Assembly: GCA_964036045.1 (NCBI GenBank)
Contig: OZ038378.1
Coordinates: 43,798,639 to 43,862,638, forward strand
Source: Eutreptiella sp. 'Long Island Sound 2002'
Lineage: Eukaryota; Euglenozoa; Euglenophyceae; Eutreptiales; Eutreptiaceae
Length of the DNA: 64,000 nucleotides
Direction of reading: 5' to 3'
In this document: positions 1 to 11,982 of the stretch, piece after piece
Position numbering within the stretch: position 1 is the first letter of the stretch
Layout of the letters: the number at the start of each line of letters is the position of its first letter
Notes under the pieces: model-generated
Seen by the model: only the letters and a program-made list of their open reading frames with translations
What the model was told of the DNA's origin: nothing
The model's database searches: none
Position numbers and translations under genes: made by a program

Positions 1-2307
1 TTGGCGTGCGCGTGCTCTGTGTTCCTCAATGCGGGCCGATCGTCTGAAAATTCTTCCCAATGGGTGCCAATAGTGTTAGATCTATCATGTGGAAATTGGA
101 ATCACTTATCCAACCGGAGGAAGACTATGTGACAGCCATGGTACGTACGTTGATCCCTTCTGTGGGCAGTGTTGAGGGAGTACCTCTGGGGAAACCAAGA
201 CCGTCCTTATCTCTGCTATGGTGGTATTAGTAGTCACGGCAAAACCTACCAGTCACAATTGGTGTCTTCCGAAGGGGTCCAGAGGTGAGACCAAGGGAAG
301 CATAGGTAGGCGCACCGGAAGGGAAGAAAGTACGTTGGTCGTTGCTCCGCAATGCAAAGCAATTTCTCATTCTTTGACTTATCATTTGTTTGCTTTGCAT
401 ATGTCATGACAACTTGATCACCCATGGAATCAAAGAGGGTAAACCTTTGGTAACTGTGTTTGTTGAACATGTGTTGTGCACGTGCAATGGGTGAACATGC
501 TAAAGGGGGAGAGTTGCACTTATGCCCTTGTTGTTAACCGCTCATTTGCTTTCTTACTTCGTTGACCTTCGGTGAATTCATGGCATTGGTTGAACACTTC
601 GGTGAATTCATATCATTGGTCGAACACGGTTGGTGATCTACTATCCCTCCTTTGTACACATGAAGCATATCATGGCATGAGGATAGCTTATTTGATTTGG
701 CCATTTGGTGTAGGGAGAATCCTCAATCTATGTCGGTGATTCTCACTTCAAGGGCATGCATGCCTTCATGGGTCATGGCTAGGCGAAGGTCTCTCTCCAT
801 ATGCATGCTCCCATGGGTCATGGCTAGGCTATGCGCTCCGGATGGGGTTTTGTTGAGGTCAGGTTCTCCCTCCTGGGCCATGGATTGGTTAGGTTATCTC
901 TCTTCGGCCATCCATTGGTTAGGTTCTCTCTCCTGGGCATGGATGGGTGAGGGTCTCTCTCTCAAGGCCTGGATTGGGGCGGGACCATCTCTCTTGGAGG
1001 CGGGACAATCTCTCCTTGGGATAGGACAATCTCACCATCTGTCAGATGCGCTCTCTTTCGACCTGGGATATCTCTCCATGCGCTTCCTCTGCGGGCCGGT
1101 TCTAGGTCTCTTCTTGTGACCCGGGGCATCTTCTTATCCAAGCACTTCTACCCAATCTCTCTCCAAGTAGCATGCATTGAATTTGTTCGGTGTCACACGA
1201 ACATGCAAATAGGCAATATTGGTTTCACATGTCCATGTGTGGATGCTTTCTAATGCACATGACGATTGTGGTTGCCTATGCCATCAGGTCCCAAGCAATT
1301 AGGCACCAGGTGGTGGGACCGAGTGGCATGTCCAAGCATGTGAGGGCATGAGACGTGTGTCGTGTGTTGGCTTTACATTTTGTTTTATGCCTTTGGTTTG
1401 CGATACTCCAACTGCAGGAGCCCAGCAATTGGTATGCCGCATACACTAAACAGGTGAGGTTTGGTGGGCTGGCCCTTCTTGATGTCTTGTTCGCAAGCAG
1501 CAAGTAAACCCGCCAGGTCCATTCACTTGCTGGCCATTGTGTATGTTATTGCTAAGTGATAGGCACCCGGCGTCCGGTGTGAAGTACCGAGGCATTGCCA
1601 GCATGCTGATATATGGACTGTGTCACACACGCCAAGTGTCAGGTATTGCCATGAGGTCACTCTCCTGACTCACTTTTGGTGATCCTCATTGCAAGCACTT
1701 TACTTGTGATCATTGGTGATTCATGAGTGTGGACAAGTCATGTTTGTGGCCATGCCGTACTTTGTGTTCATGGAGGCCATGATGTCACCCTTGATCCACG
1801 GTGGGACATTCCTCATATTTGGAGCTCATGTTTCTCAATTCCATTTTGTGCCGTCTTGTAGGCAAGGGTGAGGATGGGCCATGTGAACCACGCTTATGTT
1901 GAATCCGATGATGCCATGCTGTCGCGTATCATTTCTCTGTGTTCCGCCATGTGCCATATGGACCTCATTGATGTCATTTTGTCGCGCATGACCCCGTGAA
2001 TCAATGTCATTTTCATTAATGTGGTGAATCGAGGTTGTTAGCATGGCGTCATGTGTCCGTAGTTCGAATGTGCATGGTATATAAAATTGATTCTTGGAGT
2101 AGGGATGCAACATCGTCTTCGATAATCGCATACTCTAGTCCAGGCTTCCACTTATACTTCTGTTTCTTCCTCTCCCTTTGCCCAACATTGTCTCATTTGT
2201 TCCCTTCTCCATGATCATGTCAATGTATTGATGAGGTCACACTCAACTCCATTTGGTGATCGATTATTTGGACTGCCCTGGTCAAGTTCACTCGATTGTA
2301 CTCATCA
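1..2307 (+). repeat. Long-terminal-repeat-like sequence, copy L1 (start lies before the window)
   Basis: This stretch matches the reverse complement of 16218 to about 18487 nearly end to end; for example the block at 218-409 is repeated inverted at 18081-18272. Similarity stops sharply at the CA of an ACTCATCA string at 2300-2307. The other copy abuts the 5' end of a gag-pol, so I call both LTRs. This one is in the opposite orientation, so it cannot be the partner LTR by simple insertion; it is either a solo LTR, the end of an element lying to the left, or the product of an inversion. No ORF in it looks coding. What follows is satellite DNA, not a primer site. Confidence 0.7.
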
Positions 2308-2745
2308 AGTGTTCTTGCTTTGTCACGGATGATCCACGGCACTGCACGGCCTCGTCCTCATCACTGCATCGCTACATCACCACGGCCTCGTCCTGGTCAC
2401 AGCTTCACTGCTTCACCTCGGGTTCGTCATCTTCACTGCGTCAGCACGGCCTCATCTTCATGGCTGCATCTCAGCATCAGCACGGCCTCGTCCACTTGAC
2501 TGCATCACTGCCCCCCCACGTTCCTATCCACATCATTCCTTCTCTGCATCACCTCTGCTTTGTCCTCATCACTGAAGTGCTGCATCTTCGCGGCTTCGTC
2601 CTCTGCGTGGCATCACTGCATCACCGGCACCCCGTCCTCTTCCCTGTATCTCTGCATCACCTCCGCCTCGTCCTCATCACTGCTTCATTTCCCCACCACG
2701 GCCTCGTTCTTATCACTTCATGGCCGCTGCACGTCAGCCTGGGCG
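2308..2745. repeat. Short tandem satellite B (CATCACTGCATC-type)
   Basis: Degenerate direct repeats of about 36-40 bp rich in CTCATCACTGCATC and CACGGCCTCGTC. The same satellite occurs inverted at about 19440-19900 inside repeat F. The open frames here are a by-product of the repeat. Confidence 0.75.
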
Positions 2746-3070
2746 TCAGGTCTCCTTCGCTTTTGGCCGCGACTTCCCCCCAGATGCTCGAGTCCGGGGT
2801 TCGGGGGCTCCTCCTGCTTTATCCGCCCCGGACAATGCTGCCTGGAGTGTCCGGCCTCATTTCCCCGGATGCTCCTGTTCTGGGGGTTGTGGCCGCTCCT
2901 TCTTGTTCAGCCCCGGATGACCCAGTTCTGGGCTTCTGGCCACATTTCCCCGGCCGTTCCAGTCCTGGGGGTTGTGGCGGCTGCTTGATGATCAGCCCAT
3001 GATGATCCAGTCCGGGACGTCTGGCCACATTTCCCCAGATGATCCAGTCCGGGTGGCGGCGGCTCCTCCT
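2746..3070. repeat. Short tandem satellite A (GATGATCCAGTCCGGG-type)
   Basis: Degenerate repeats with GATGATCCAGTCCGGG and TGGCCACATTTCCCC. The inverted equivalent is abundant at 18813-19440 and 19900-20500. The order B then A on + here matches the order on the minus strand there, so this is probably another fragment of repeat F on the minus strand. Confidence 0.7.
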
Positions 3071-3074
3071 GCTT

Positions 3075-3790
3075 GTCCCCCCACGGCTGCTGATGGCGGA
3101 GTCCCCCGGACTGACGGGGCTCGGCGCCCTGTCCCTCCCCGGCTTTCCCTTTTTTGCCACTCCCCAGTCAGCGTGTAACTTAGCAACCGTAGTTGCAGGC
3201 ACTTACCCACTACGCCGCCCCCCTAATGCGTGGTCGCCCGGGGTGCCGGCGCCGCCGGGCCCGCGCTACTGGCTTGTCGCCAGTCGGACCCCCTTGGGCT
3301 GGCGCGGAGGCTGCCTAGCTGTGGGGCTGGTGCGTGGCACTGCTTGCCACTACGGCATTGGCAGGTGCAGTGCCCTGGTCCTGTGTGCGCGGCGCTTGCT
3401 GCAGGTCTTGGGGGTTGGGGCTGGTGCCGGTTCCTGCGTCTCTCCAGTGCCCCACTCCGTTTCCCCGCGTTACCCGCGCTGCGTGTGGCGGGTCGTCCCA
3501 TCCAGGTGTCCCTTATCCTAGCCCGTCGGTACGCCATTCAATGTGGTCTGTGCGTTCCGCGGGCTCAGTTTGGTTGCCCCTCAGGTTTGCTCCGTGTGTG
3601 TCCGTTGTGTGTGTGTGTGCGCTCCCGCTCGCGCGGCGTGCGCGCCCTTTCCCCCTCCCCGGGTCGGTGTGGCGCGCGCACCTTGCGTTGTTGTGGTGCA
3701 GGGCGCCGGTAGGACAGTTCCACGCGGTTTGTGCCCCTCCGCGTTTCCTGGCCCAGTCCCGTGCGCCGTCTAGCTAGCTCAGTGTGGGGG
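3075..3790 (-). repeat. LINE-family 3' region, copy 1 (3' end missing)
   Basis: Non-coding segment conserved with 25456-26347, 32556-33370 and 56990-57786. It carries, on the minus strand, the GGCG...CGCC hairpin and the GCAAC/GTTGC hairpin (3183-3196) found in all copies. The terminal CACCTGG hairpin and microsatellite tail seen in the other copies are missing; satellite A joins instead at about 3075. Sense strand is minus by comparison with the tailed copies. Confidence 0.7.
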
Positions 3791-3879
3791 GGGCGGCCCG
3801 GCCCCTTTCCCCACAACCTGGTTCTTGGTCGTGTGCCCCCTCGTCGGCGGGCCTGTGCGTCCGGGGCGGTCCGGCGCCG

Positions 3880-6800
3880 GGGGGTTGGGGGGAGGGGGGT
3901 CTGTGTGCCGCCCTCCCTCGGGGGCATAGTTGGGGGGTCCCGGTGGGCGGGGGGCGGGGGGGTTGCTCTGCCTCGGTCCGCACGACCTCCTCCCTTGGGC
4001 GGGCACCAAAGCGGGCTTCATTGGCGTCGCTCAGTTCATGGAGGCTGAGGTCACCATACTGTTCCGGATCCTGTCCGCGTGTTGCCGTCCGGATGCGGTC
4101 CGCGGGCTGCCCTTGTGCGCCGGCATGGGACTGCTGGCCTGTCGAGGTCACTGTGGGAGTCGGCGGGTGGCGGTTTTGGGGGCGCGTGGTGTATGGGCCT
4201 AGTGGCGCTCCTCCCCGGTCGTTGCGGCCCTCTCAGGGGGCGGGGTTGGGCTCCCCTGGCCTGGCAGGCGGGGTACAGGGCAGACGTCTCCTTGGTCGGC
4301 CTCCAGCATCCCGCGGGGTGGAGGGGGGGAGAGGTTGGAGAGGGGGGGGGGGCGCCGGGGTTTCCCTGTGGCCCCCCTCCGGTCTGCTGGTTCGTTTCCC
4401 CGGCGGCTGCAGGGGGTTGGCTTGAAGGTCCCTGCCTAGACCCCCCCTGCGGCCGGCTGTGTGGCGCTGCGCGTCCGCCCCTGCAACGTGCCCTGCCGGG
4501 GCTGTTTGGCATCCCTTGGCGCCGGTCGCGGCCTGGGGGGTTGGCTGCTGGTGGGTCGTTCTGGCCGTCACGCCCGCCCATGTGCCGCGAGGGCGGCGGA
4601 AGGGGGGGGCGGTCTGTGTGCTGCCCTCCCCGCGGGCGTGGTTCGGGGGCCCCTGGGGGCAGGGGGGAGGGGGGTCGCTCTGCCTCGGTCCGTCCCCCTG
4701 CCTCCCTTGGGAGGGCAACAAAGCGGGTTTCGTGGGCGTCGCTTAGTTCATGGAGGGGGCTGTTTCCATGCTTTTCCGGTTCATGTCTGCGTGCTGCCGC
4801 CCGGATGCGGTCCGCGGGGTGCCCTTGCGCGCCGGTGCAGGACTACAGGACTGTTGTGGTCACTGGGGGACCGGGCGGGTAACGGTTTGCGGGCGGGTGG
4901 CGTATCGGCCTAGTGGCGCTCCTCCCTGGGTGCCGGGGCCCACTAGGGGGGGGGGGGGGGGGGGGCTCACCTGGGGTGGCGGGCAGGGTACAGGGATGAC
5001 GCCCCCGTGGCCAGCCTCCCGCATCCCGCGGGCCTGGGGGGGGGGAGAGGGGGGAGAGGGGGGGGTGGGGCGCCCTGAGGTTCCCCGTCGCCCCCCTCCG
5101 GTCCCCTGGTTCATTTCCCTGGCGGCTGCGGTGGGCTGGCTTGAAGGTCCCTGCCCAGATCCCCCCGTGCGGTGGTTGTGTGGCGCAGCGCGTCCCCCCC
5201 TGCAACGTGCCCTGCCAGGGCTGTTTGGCATCCCTGGGCGCCGGTCGCGGCCTAGGGGGTTGGCTGCTGGTGGGTCAGTCCCTGCCGTCACGCCCGCCCA
5301 TGTGCCGCGTGGGCGGCCGGGGGGGGGGGGGGGGCAGTCTGTGTGCCGCCCTCTCTCGGGGGCGTCTTTGGGGGGCCCCTGGGGGCGGTGGGCCGGGGGT
5401 CACTCTGCCTCGGTCCGTCCCCCTGCCTCTCTTGAACGGGCACCAAAGCGGGCTTCATCGGCGTCGCTTACTTCATGGAGGGTGTGGTCTCCATACTGTT
5501 CTGGTTCATGTCTGTGCGCTGCCGCCCGAATGCGGTCTGCGGGCTGCCCTTGCGCGCCGGCGCAGGACTGAAGGCCTGTCGTGGTGACTGTTGGAGTTTC
5601 CGGGGGGCGCTTTGGGGGCACGTGGCGTATGTGCCTAGTGGCGCTGCTCCCTGGCTGCCGCGGCCCTCTTTGGGGGTAGGGGGCTCCCCTGGCCTGGCGG
5701 GGGGGTACAGGGCCGAGGCCCCCTTGGCCGGCCTCCCGCATCCCGCGGGCTTGAGGGGGGGGAGAGGGGGGAGGGGGGGGTGGGCACCGGGGTTCCCTGT
5801 CGCCTTCCATTCGGTCCCCTGGTTCGTCTCCCCGGCGGCTGCAGGGGGGTTGCTTGTAGTTCCCTCCCTCATCCCCCCGTGCAGCCGGCTGTGTGGCGCC
5901 ACGCGTCTCCCCCTGCATCCTGCCCTGCCGGGGCTGTTTGACATCCCTGGGCGCTGGGCGCAGCCTGGGGAGTTGGCTACCTGTGGGTCAGTTCCTGCAG
6001 TCACGCCGACCCATGTGCCGCACGGGTGGCCGGTGGGGGGGGGGGGGGGCTGTGTGCTGCCCTTCCTCAGGGGCGTGGCTGGGGGGCACCTGGGAACGGT
6101 GGACCGGGGGTCGCTCTGCCTCGGTCCGTCCCTCTGCCCTACTCGGGTGGGCAGCACAGCGGGCTTCAACGGCATCGCTCAGTCCATGGAGGGTGTGGTC
6201 TCCATACCACTCCGGTTCTTGTTCGCGCGCTGCCGCCCGGATGCGGTCCCTTGCGCCCTTGCGCGCCGGCGCAGGATAGCTGGCCTGTCGAGGTCACCGT
6301 GGGAGTGGGCGGGTGGCGGTTACGGGGCGCGTGGCGTACGGGCCTAGTGGCGCTCCTCTCCGGGTGCCACGGCCCTCTCAGGGGGGGGGGGGGGGGGGAC
6401 CTGCTTTGGCCCGGCGGGGGGGGGCACAGGGCCGAAATCCCCTTGGTCGGCCTTCGGCTTTCCGCGGGCTGGAGGGGGGGAGAGGGGGGAGAGGGGGGGG
6501 GTCTCGCCGGGGCTCCCCGTTGTTCTCCCCCGGTCCCCCGGTGCCTTTCGCCGGCGGCTGTCGGGGGGTTGGCTTGAAGGTCCAGGCCCGGCCCCCTCCT
6601 ACGGCCGGTGGTGCGGCGCCGCGCACCCCTCCCTGCTTCGCGGTCGGCCGGGGCTGGTTGGTGTAGCTGGGCGCCGGGCGCAGCCCGGGGGGTTAGTCGC
6701 TGGCAGGTCAGTCCCTGCCGTCACGCCTGCCGGTACGCCATGTTGATGGCCGGGGGGGGGGGGGGGGACGGGGGGACAGGGCCCCGGTTCAGGGGGTCGG

Positions 6801-7250
6801 CGCCCAGCAGGGGGGCACCCCGGGCCGCTGGTCCGCACTCCACTCCCGCCCTCCTTCCGGCCATTGGGCGCCGGGCTGTTGTTTGGGCCTTCCTCCACGG
6901 TCCCCCCGCCCCCTGTCTTGTCGCGTCGCACTGGTGGGGGGGGCCGGGGCACTGGCGCCGGGGGCGGCGGTCCGGGTCTGCGGTTAGCCGTCGTTGTTCT
7001 GCGGGTCACTTGGACTCCCTTGTCGCGCGCGTCCGTGTGCCCCGCCCCGCTGGCGCACCCCCGTGGCCTCCGCTGTCCCCTCAACCGGGGGTGACGCTTG
7101 CTCTCCTGTTGCGCGGACGGCGGGGGGGCGGGGGGGGGGGCACTCAGGGTCGGGGGGCCTGGGCCTGTCGGGGGGATGCCCCGGGCCGTTGGTCCGCTTC
7201 CAACCCCCTGTGTTCTTTGCCTGGGGTCCGGGGCCCGGCTTGCTGGCCGT
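3880..7250 (-). repeat. GC-rich tandem array, about 715-bp unit
   Basis: About 4.7 units. The landmark string CCGTCACGCC recurs near 4567, 5286 and 6718, with CAGTCACGCC at 5998, giving spacings of about 719, 712 and 720. Each unit has long G runs on +, a GGGAGAGGGGGGAGAGGGG purine block and a conserved GGCTTCATYGGCGTCGCT block. It sits upstream, on the minus strand, of LINE 3' region copy 1, so it may be that copy's body or 5' array. Open frames across it are not coding: they shift between units and follow GC content. Confidence 0.75.
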
Positions 7251-8166
7251 CGGGCCATTGCCGCCGGGCGTGGCGGTCACCTGCGCCTCTGCTTGCGTGC
7301 GGGCTGGGGCTGCGGCGGCGGCGGGTTCCTCAGGCGGTAGCGCCAGTGGGTGAGGGTGGTGCGCAGGGCCCGGGGTAGGCAGTCGTTGACCTCCGCGTCC
7401 GCGACGCGGGGCACAGCTCCCTCCACCAGGAAAGCCGGCCATGTCGGCCCCCGGTCGGGCCAGCCCGCCCGGACCCCGGCCCGGAGGACCCCTTCGTGGT
7501 CATCCCGGGCCACCCAGCCCCCCGGGTACTTCGCGGTTTCCCCCGTCCCTCCGGAGAAGCACGGCATTGCAGGGCTGGTTCCTCAGCCCCTCTGTCCCTG
7601 AGGTGGCCTAGGTCAGTCACCCATACACCTCCATAACCAGGGGGAAGGCCTCGCCCCCCAGGGGGTCGGGGATCGCGTCCGAGTCCCGGGCCCAATTGCC
7701 CCGGGCCCCCTGTGCCCCCCGTGCCGGCTCCGCCCGCGGCTCCTGCGCCTGTTGCGCCGGACCCCCGCGCCGCCGAGGCAGCGGCCATCAGCGCCCGTTC
7801 CCTCGCGGCTCTCGTGCCGTGGGGGCGGCACCGTGCGGGGCGTGGCCGTGCAATTTTGGGGGCGGTGGGTAGGGGGGCCGGGGGGGTTGGGTGGGGAACA
7901 GGTCCCCCATGTCGGGGTTGATGTTGTGGATGGGCTGGTGCTGGTGGTGGGCGTGGTGCACCGGCATCTGTTGGATACCGGGGGGGATGCACCACACCAC
8001 CTGGACGTCCGGCTGCGGACGCGCCCCGCCCCGCTTCCCCTGTCCTGCGCCCTGCCCTTGCCCTCTGCCCCCGTGCCCCGTCCTGCCTGCCCCTGGGGGC
8101 CCACGTCATCCTTCCCCTCGGTGCCCCTGGGGGGTCCGGCTTGTCTGTTAGGACTCGCTCCGCGGT
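7251..8166. other. GC-rich unique stretch, no gene recognised
   Basis: Between the 715-bp array and the pol stop of element 1. Several overlapping frames stay open on both strands because of GC content; none shows a recognisable motif. It could be the 5' part of LINE-family copy 1 or the remains of element 1's 3' non-coding region. No polypurine tract or LTR is visible after the pol stop. Confidence 0.4.
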
Positions 8167-9174
8167 CTAGTCATCCTCCTCACCGTCATCGTCGGAGTCC
8201 AAGTGTCCCGCTGTGAACTCAAACGTCACCGCTGGCCCGCTGGGATTTGGCGCTCGTGGTCGCAGTTGTGTATGGTCCCGATCCAGGATTTTGTTGTCTC
8301 CCACCTGGACGGCATCCTGCCCGATCTTGCGCACGATGACCCCTGGGATATACCACGATTGTTGGCGATGGCGGATTAGCACGTCCTTGTGATGGCGCTC
8401 CACCCAAACGGTGTCCTTGAGGGAGTACTTGTGGATCTTGCCTTCCTTGAAGTACTTGGCCCTCCGCTCATGCTCATCGTGCAAGGACTTGCACACCTTG
8501 GCCGCTGTTGCATCCGCTTCACTCATCATGGCTTCCGCATCCTGAGCAACCTTGCCATGGTTCATCCGCGGGAGAGTTCGAGACACTCGATCTCGTAAGA
8601 AGAGAATGCGGTGCGGAGACAATCCCGTAGGCCCCAGTAAGTCATGGAAGGCTTGTAAAACCCTCCAGAGAGAGTGAAACCAATTCCTCCCCGGCTCCTC
8701 GATGTGCAATTGGCGGAACGTCTCAAACATTTGCCTCCCGGCGACCTCCGCGCGGCCGTTTGACCGGCTATGATACGCCACGGTCTTGGCATGTCGAATA
8801 CCCATGTGTTGCACATGCTCTTGAACCACGACCCCACAAATTGACTCCCCCGGCTCGCTGCATATGACAGCGGGGACGGTGAAGATGGTCAGCCAATGCG
8901 GAATCATGGCTTGGGCGACGGTCTTGGCTTGGAGACCCACTCCATGCTTGTCTTTCTTGTCCTTCTTCTTGGACTTCTTACCTGGAACCGCCACAATATA
9001 CCCGCTATGTCGGTCCACGGCGGAAATAATACAATCATATTTTTCTTCCTCAACCGTGACCTCACGCATGGCAAACACTTCCTTGGCAATGGAGCGCATC
9101 GGTGCCTCGGGGACCGCCGTATAAACCGGGTTCCCCGCTGTGGGGTGGTTCGGGCTTTTAGTGGCCCTACACAC
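8167..9174 (-). pseudogene. Element 1 integrase core and C-terminus
   Basis: C-terminal part of a Ty3/gypsy pol, in frame with the reverse transcriptase ORF but cut off from it by one TAG at 9211-9213. The zinc domain spans the stop: its two His lie before and its CxxC after. In the core, the first acid is the Asp of SAVDRHSGYIV and the Glu is in SNGRAEVAGRQ. The second acidic position reads ICSEPGES, Glu where the family has Asp. The C-terminal half is lysine-rich with a small beta-barrel-like domain (residues about 240-310) and an acidic tail DSDDDGEEDD. No chromodomain. It would integrate element cDNA; the stop and the D-to-E change suggest it is inactive. Confidence 0.85.
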
Positions 9175-9210
9175 GGCACAATTGTTGCAATAACGATTTA
9201 AGATTGCGTA

Positions 9211-11307
9211 CTATCCCGGAGGGAACTGAAACCTCCATTCGAGATCTCGTTGCATCTTGTCGCGGCCCGGATGCATAAGTTGGGCGTTGTGCGAATGGTC
9301 AATGAGCGCCTCGACCCGGTTTTCCGGCACCAATAGCTTGTCATTGAGGAAGAGCTTGTCCCCGTCCTCCGTCAAGCCTTCGGGCCACTCATCGTCCGAG
9401 GGGGCACTCACGGCGTTCCAATACATGTTCCAGTGCTCCGAGGCGGCATAATCCTCCGACCAATCCTCAATGAGCACCGACTCCACGTACTCAATGGGCG
9501 CCATGAGACATTCCTCCAAAGTCTCTTCCGTCAAAACCCGAACTCGGGCATCCCGTCGTTGACTCAACTCCGCCTTGGATGCCATGACCACAAGGCACTT
9601 GGTGTCGCCCTCTTCCATGGCCTCCCTGAGCTCAATGATGCGTTTGGCCCCCTCCGTTTTCTCGGCGTCTCCATGGCTAGATATGTCCATCCAAGCCTTG
9701 CCCGCGGGATGGACCCAACGACTGAGGCAATCGGCTACAGTGTTGTCCTGCCCGGGGACATAGACGACGCTCAAGTCGAACTTCGCAAAGGTCTCGTGCC
9801 ATCGGGCTCGCCTTGCCGCTGGACCCGAGGGAGTACCCACATGCTCATTGTGCCAACTCTGAAGTGATTGATGATCGGTACATACAACCACGGGTTGAAG
9901 TCCGATGTGGCCCGACCATTTCTGGAGCTCGCACACAATGAAATAAGTCTCCTTCTCCCTCGCCGTCCACGTCCGACGTTGGCATTCCGCAAGGACTCGA
10001 CTCCAAGAGGCCACCGGGACATGCGTTCCATCGCACCGGACTTGCTCATGGACTGCCCACACGGCATAGTCCGAGGCGTCCGTGTGCAGCACAAATCCCC
10101 TGTCCGGGTCCACCAAGAAAAGACCCAATTGACCCAATAGTCGTTCCTTCAACTTGTCGAACGCTTCTTCGGCTTCCGTTGTCCATGCCAATTTTTTCTT
10201 GGTTTCCTTGCGACCATCGAACTTGCCCACCTGTAGCATCTTGTGGAGACGCTCCGAGGGATCCGCGTACATTCGTACATATCCCGAAAAATAATTGCAA
10301 AATCCCATGAAGGACCGGAGTTCACTTATGGTTTGGGGTTTTTCCCAGTGGCGTAGTGCTGCCAATTTCCCAGGCATGGGTCGGCGTTGCCCGTGACCAA
10401 CCACATGTCCAGCGAACTCCACTTCTCTCACAAAGAGTGAGGCCTTTGTGGGCTTGCACACCATGCTGTGCTTGTCCAAGACCCCCAATACTCGGCGCAA
10501 GTCCTTCTCATGCGACTCGATGAGCTCGTCGTCGGTCATGTCCTCGATGTCCGACCCAATAATGATGTCATCAACAAACGGGTCGGCACAATCCCGAACT
10601 GGTTGAAGGAGATCCTCCATCATGCGTTGAAAGGCAGCATTCCAATTCCTGTCTCCCATGGGGAATACCCTCCAATGCATGGGCCCCAGCTGAGTGGACA
10701 TCACTGTGCATGGCCTGGAGTGCTCATGCAGCGGCATTTGGTGGTACCCGTGCTTGAGGTAAAACACCGTGAAGAGGCGCTTCTTCTGCTGCTTTTGTAG
10801 GATGGAGTCAATCAGCGGTAAGGAGTCCGAATCATGCTCGGTTTGTTCGTTCAATCCCCTGTAATGGACAACCAATCTCCATTCACCCTTCTCCTTTCTT
10901 GGGACAATGAAGGCCGGGCTTGCCCACTCACTATCTGAGGGTTCAATCCAACCACGCTCAATAAGGTCCATCAAGAGCTTCTTCATCGCTTCGGCCCGTT
11001 TCCCTTGAGTGTGATATTCCCGGTGACGATAAATTTTCGGGTTTGGTTTCAGCTTGATCGTGGCCGTACCATATTTCCCGCGATCTGGAGGATTCTTGTT
11101 GGCAACTCCACTAAACAGCCGCGGATAGGCATCAAAGGGTCTATCCTTGAGCTCGGCTACCTTTCGATTCTCCTTGGCTTCTTCAGCCGCTTGCCGGGGT
11201 ATTGAAACTACTGACTTCACGGCGGTGTATGCCTCTTGTGGATCCACGTCAGACATCTCCTCGTCTGATATGCCCTGTTTATCGACGTGGGCGTCCGTTC
11301 CCACCAA
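9211..11307 (-). pseudogene. Element 1 reverse transcriptase and RNase H
   Basis: Central pol segment of 698 codons. RT spans about residues 85-310: GEWRLVVHYRGLN at 141-153, FVDDIIIGSD at 244-253 (the YxDD box). RNase H spans about 405-510: HTDASD at 408-413, the Glu in TAREKET, and CTDHQS at 476-481. The segment ends in the first half of the integrase zinc domain. At the first RT catalytic site the protein reads VFYLKHGYHQ, with Tyr where relatives have Asp, so polymerase activity is doubtful. The ORF is in frame with the upstream segment across a TGA at 11314-11316 and with the integrase across a TAG at 9211-9213. It copies element RNA to DNA; this copy is decayed. Confidence 0.9.
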
Positions 11308-11313
11308 TAATCT

Positions 11314-11961
11314 TCAAAAATTTCGGGCCACGGGCTGGAGTTCGTCGAATTTGTCACCCACTCTTGGAAAACTGCATGTCGGAGGGTCGGACGCTATGAG
11401 ACCATCGTATTGGTCGTCCAAATGGTCCATAACTCTTGCCACGAACTCAACCCTCTCGAACTTCCCGGTCACCAACTCCCGGTCGTCCCACCAATGGGGT
11501 GACTTGGCCTGGGCTCGCTCCTTTCGAGCAGCCATTCGGTTGTGCATACCCATCCTCATGTAGGCGACAACCCGGTTGATCTCCGGGTGTGAGAGTACGT
11601 CAGCACTCTCCGTAGGGTCACTCTTTTCTTCAAACATGACCCTCATGGTTACGACCTCTACCCTCCTGATAAACGCTTCATCACCAGTGGGTTGGCATTG
11701 TGAACCATCAGCCAAGAAACCCTTGGTACTCCATGCTTGTCCCGGGGCGGGCATTGGTATACCCTTGGCGTCGATGAACAACTGCTCCTCGGGTCCAAAT
11801 TGCATCTCGTTGAGGGTGATGGAATCCAAAGTCGGTTTAAGATCCTCCAACGGACATGGGCTGGATCCTATGCCAGTCACGACAAGGATACCCATTGCTC
11901 TATCCGCAATAATTTTGTTCACCCTACGTCTCGTGTCTTCTTGAGCACCATGCCAGTACAT
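11314..11961 (-). pseudogene. Element 1 pre-RT segment: Dam-like C-terminal half and linker
   Basis: Continues the pol frame between two TGA stops (11983-11985 upstream, 11314-11316 downstream). It opens with MYWHGAQEDTRRRVNKII, then ILVVTGIGSSPCPLEDL. With the VFAS motif just upstream this matches the layout of Dam-like adenine methyltransferase segments (LFAS, then W-NPPF, then an I/V-rich strand and P-W), but the NPPF box reads HGAQ, so catalysis is unlikely. The remaining residues (about 60-216) are unassigned. Family assignment is from motif order only. Confidence 0.55.
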
Positions 11962-11982
11962 GGACCCCCACTCCTTCCATCC

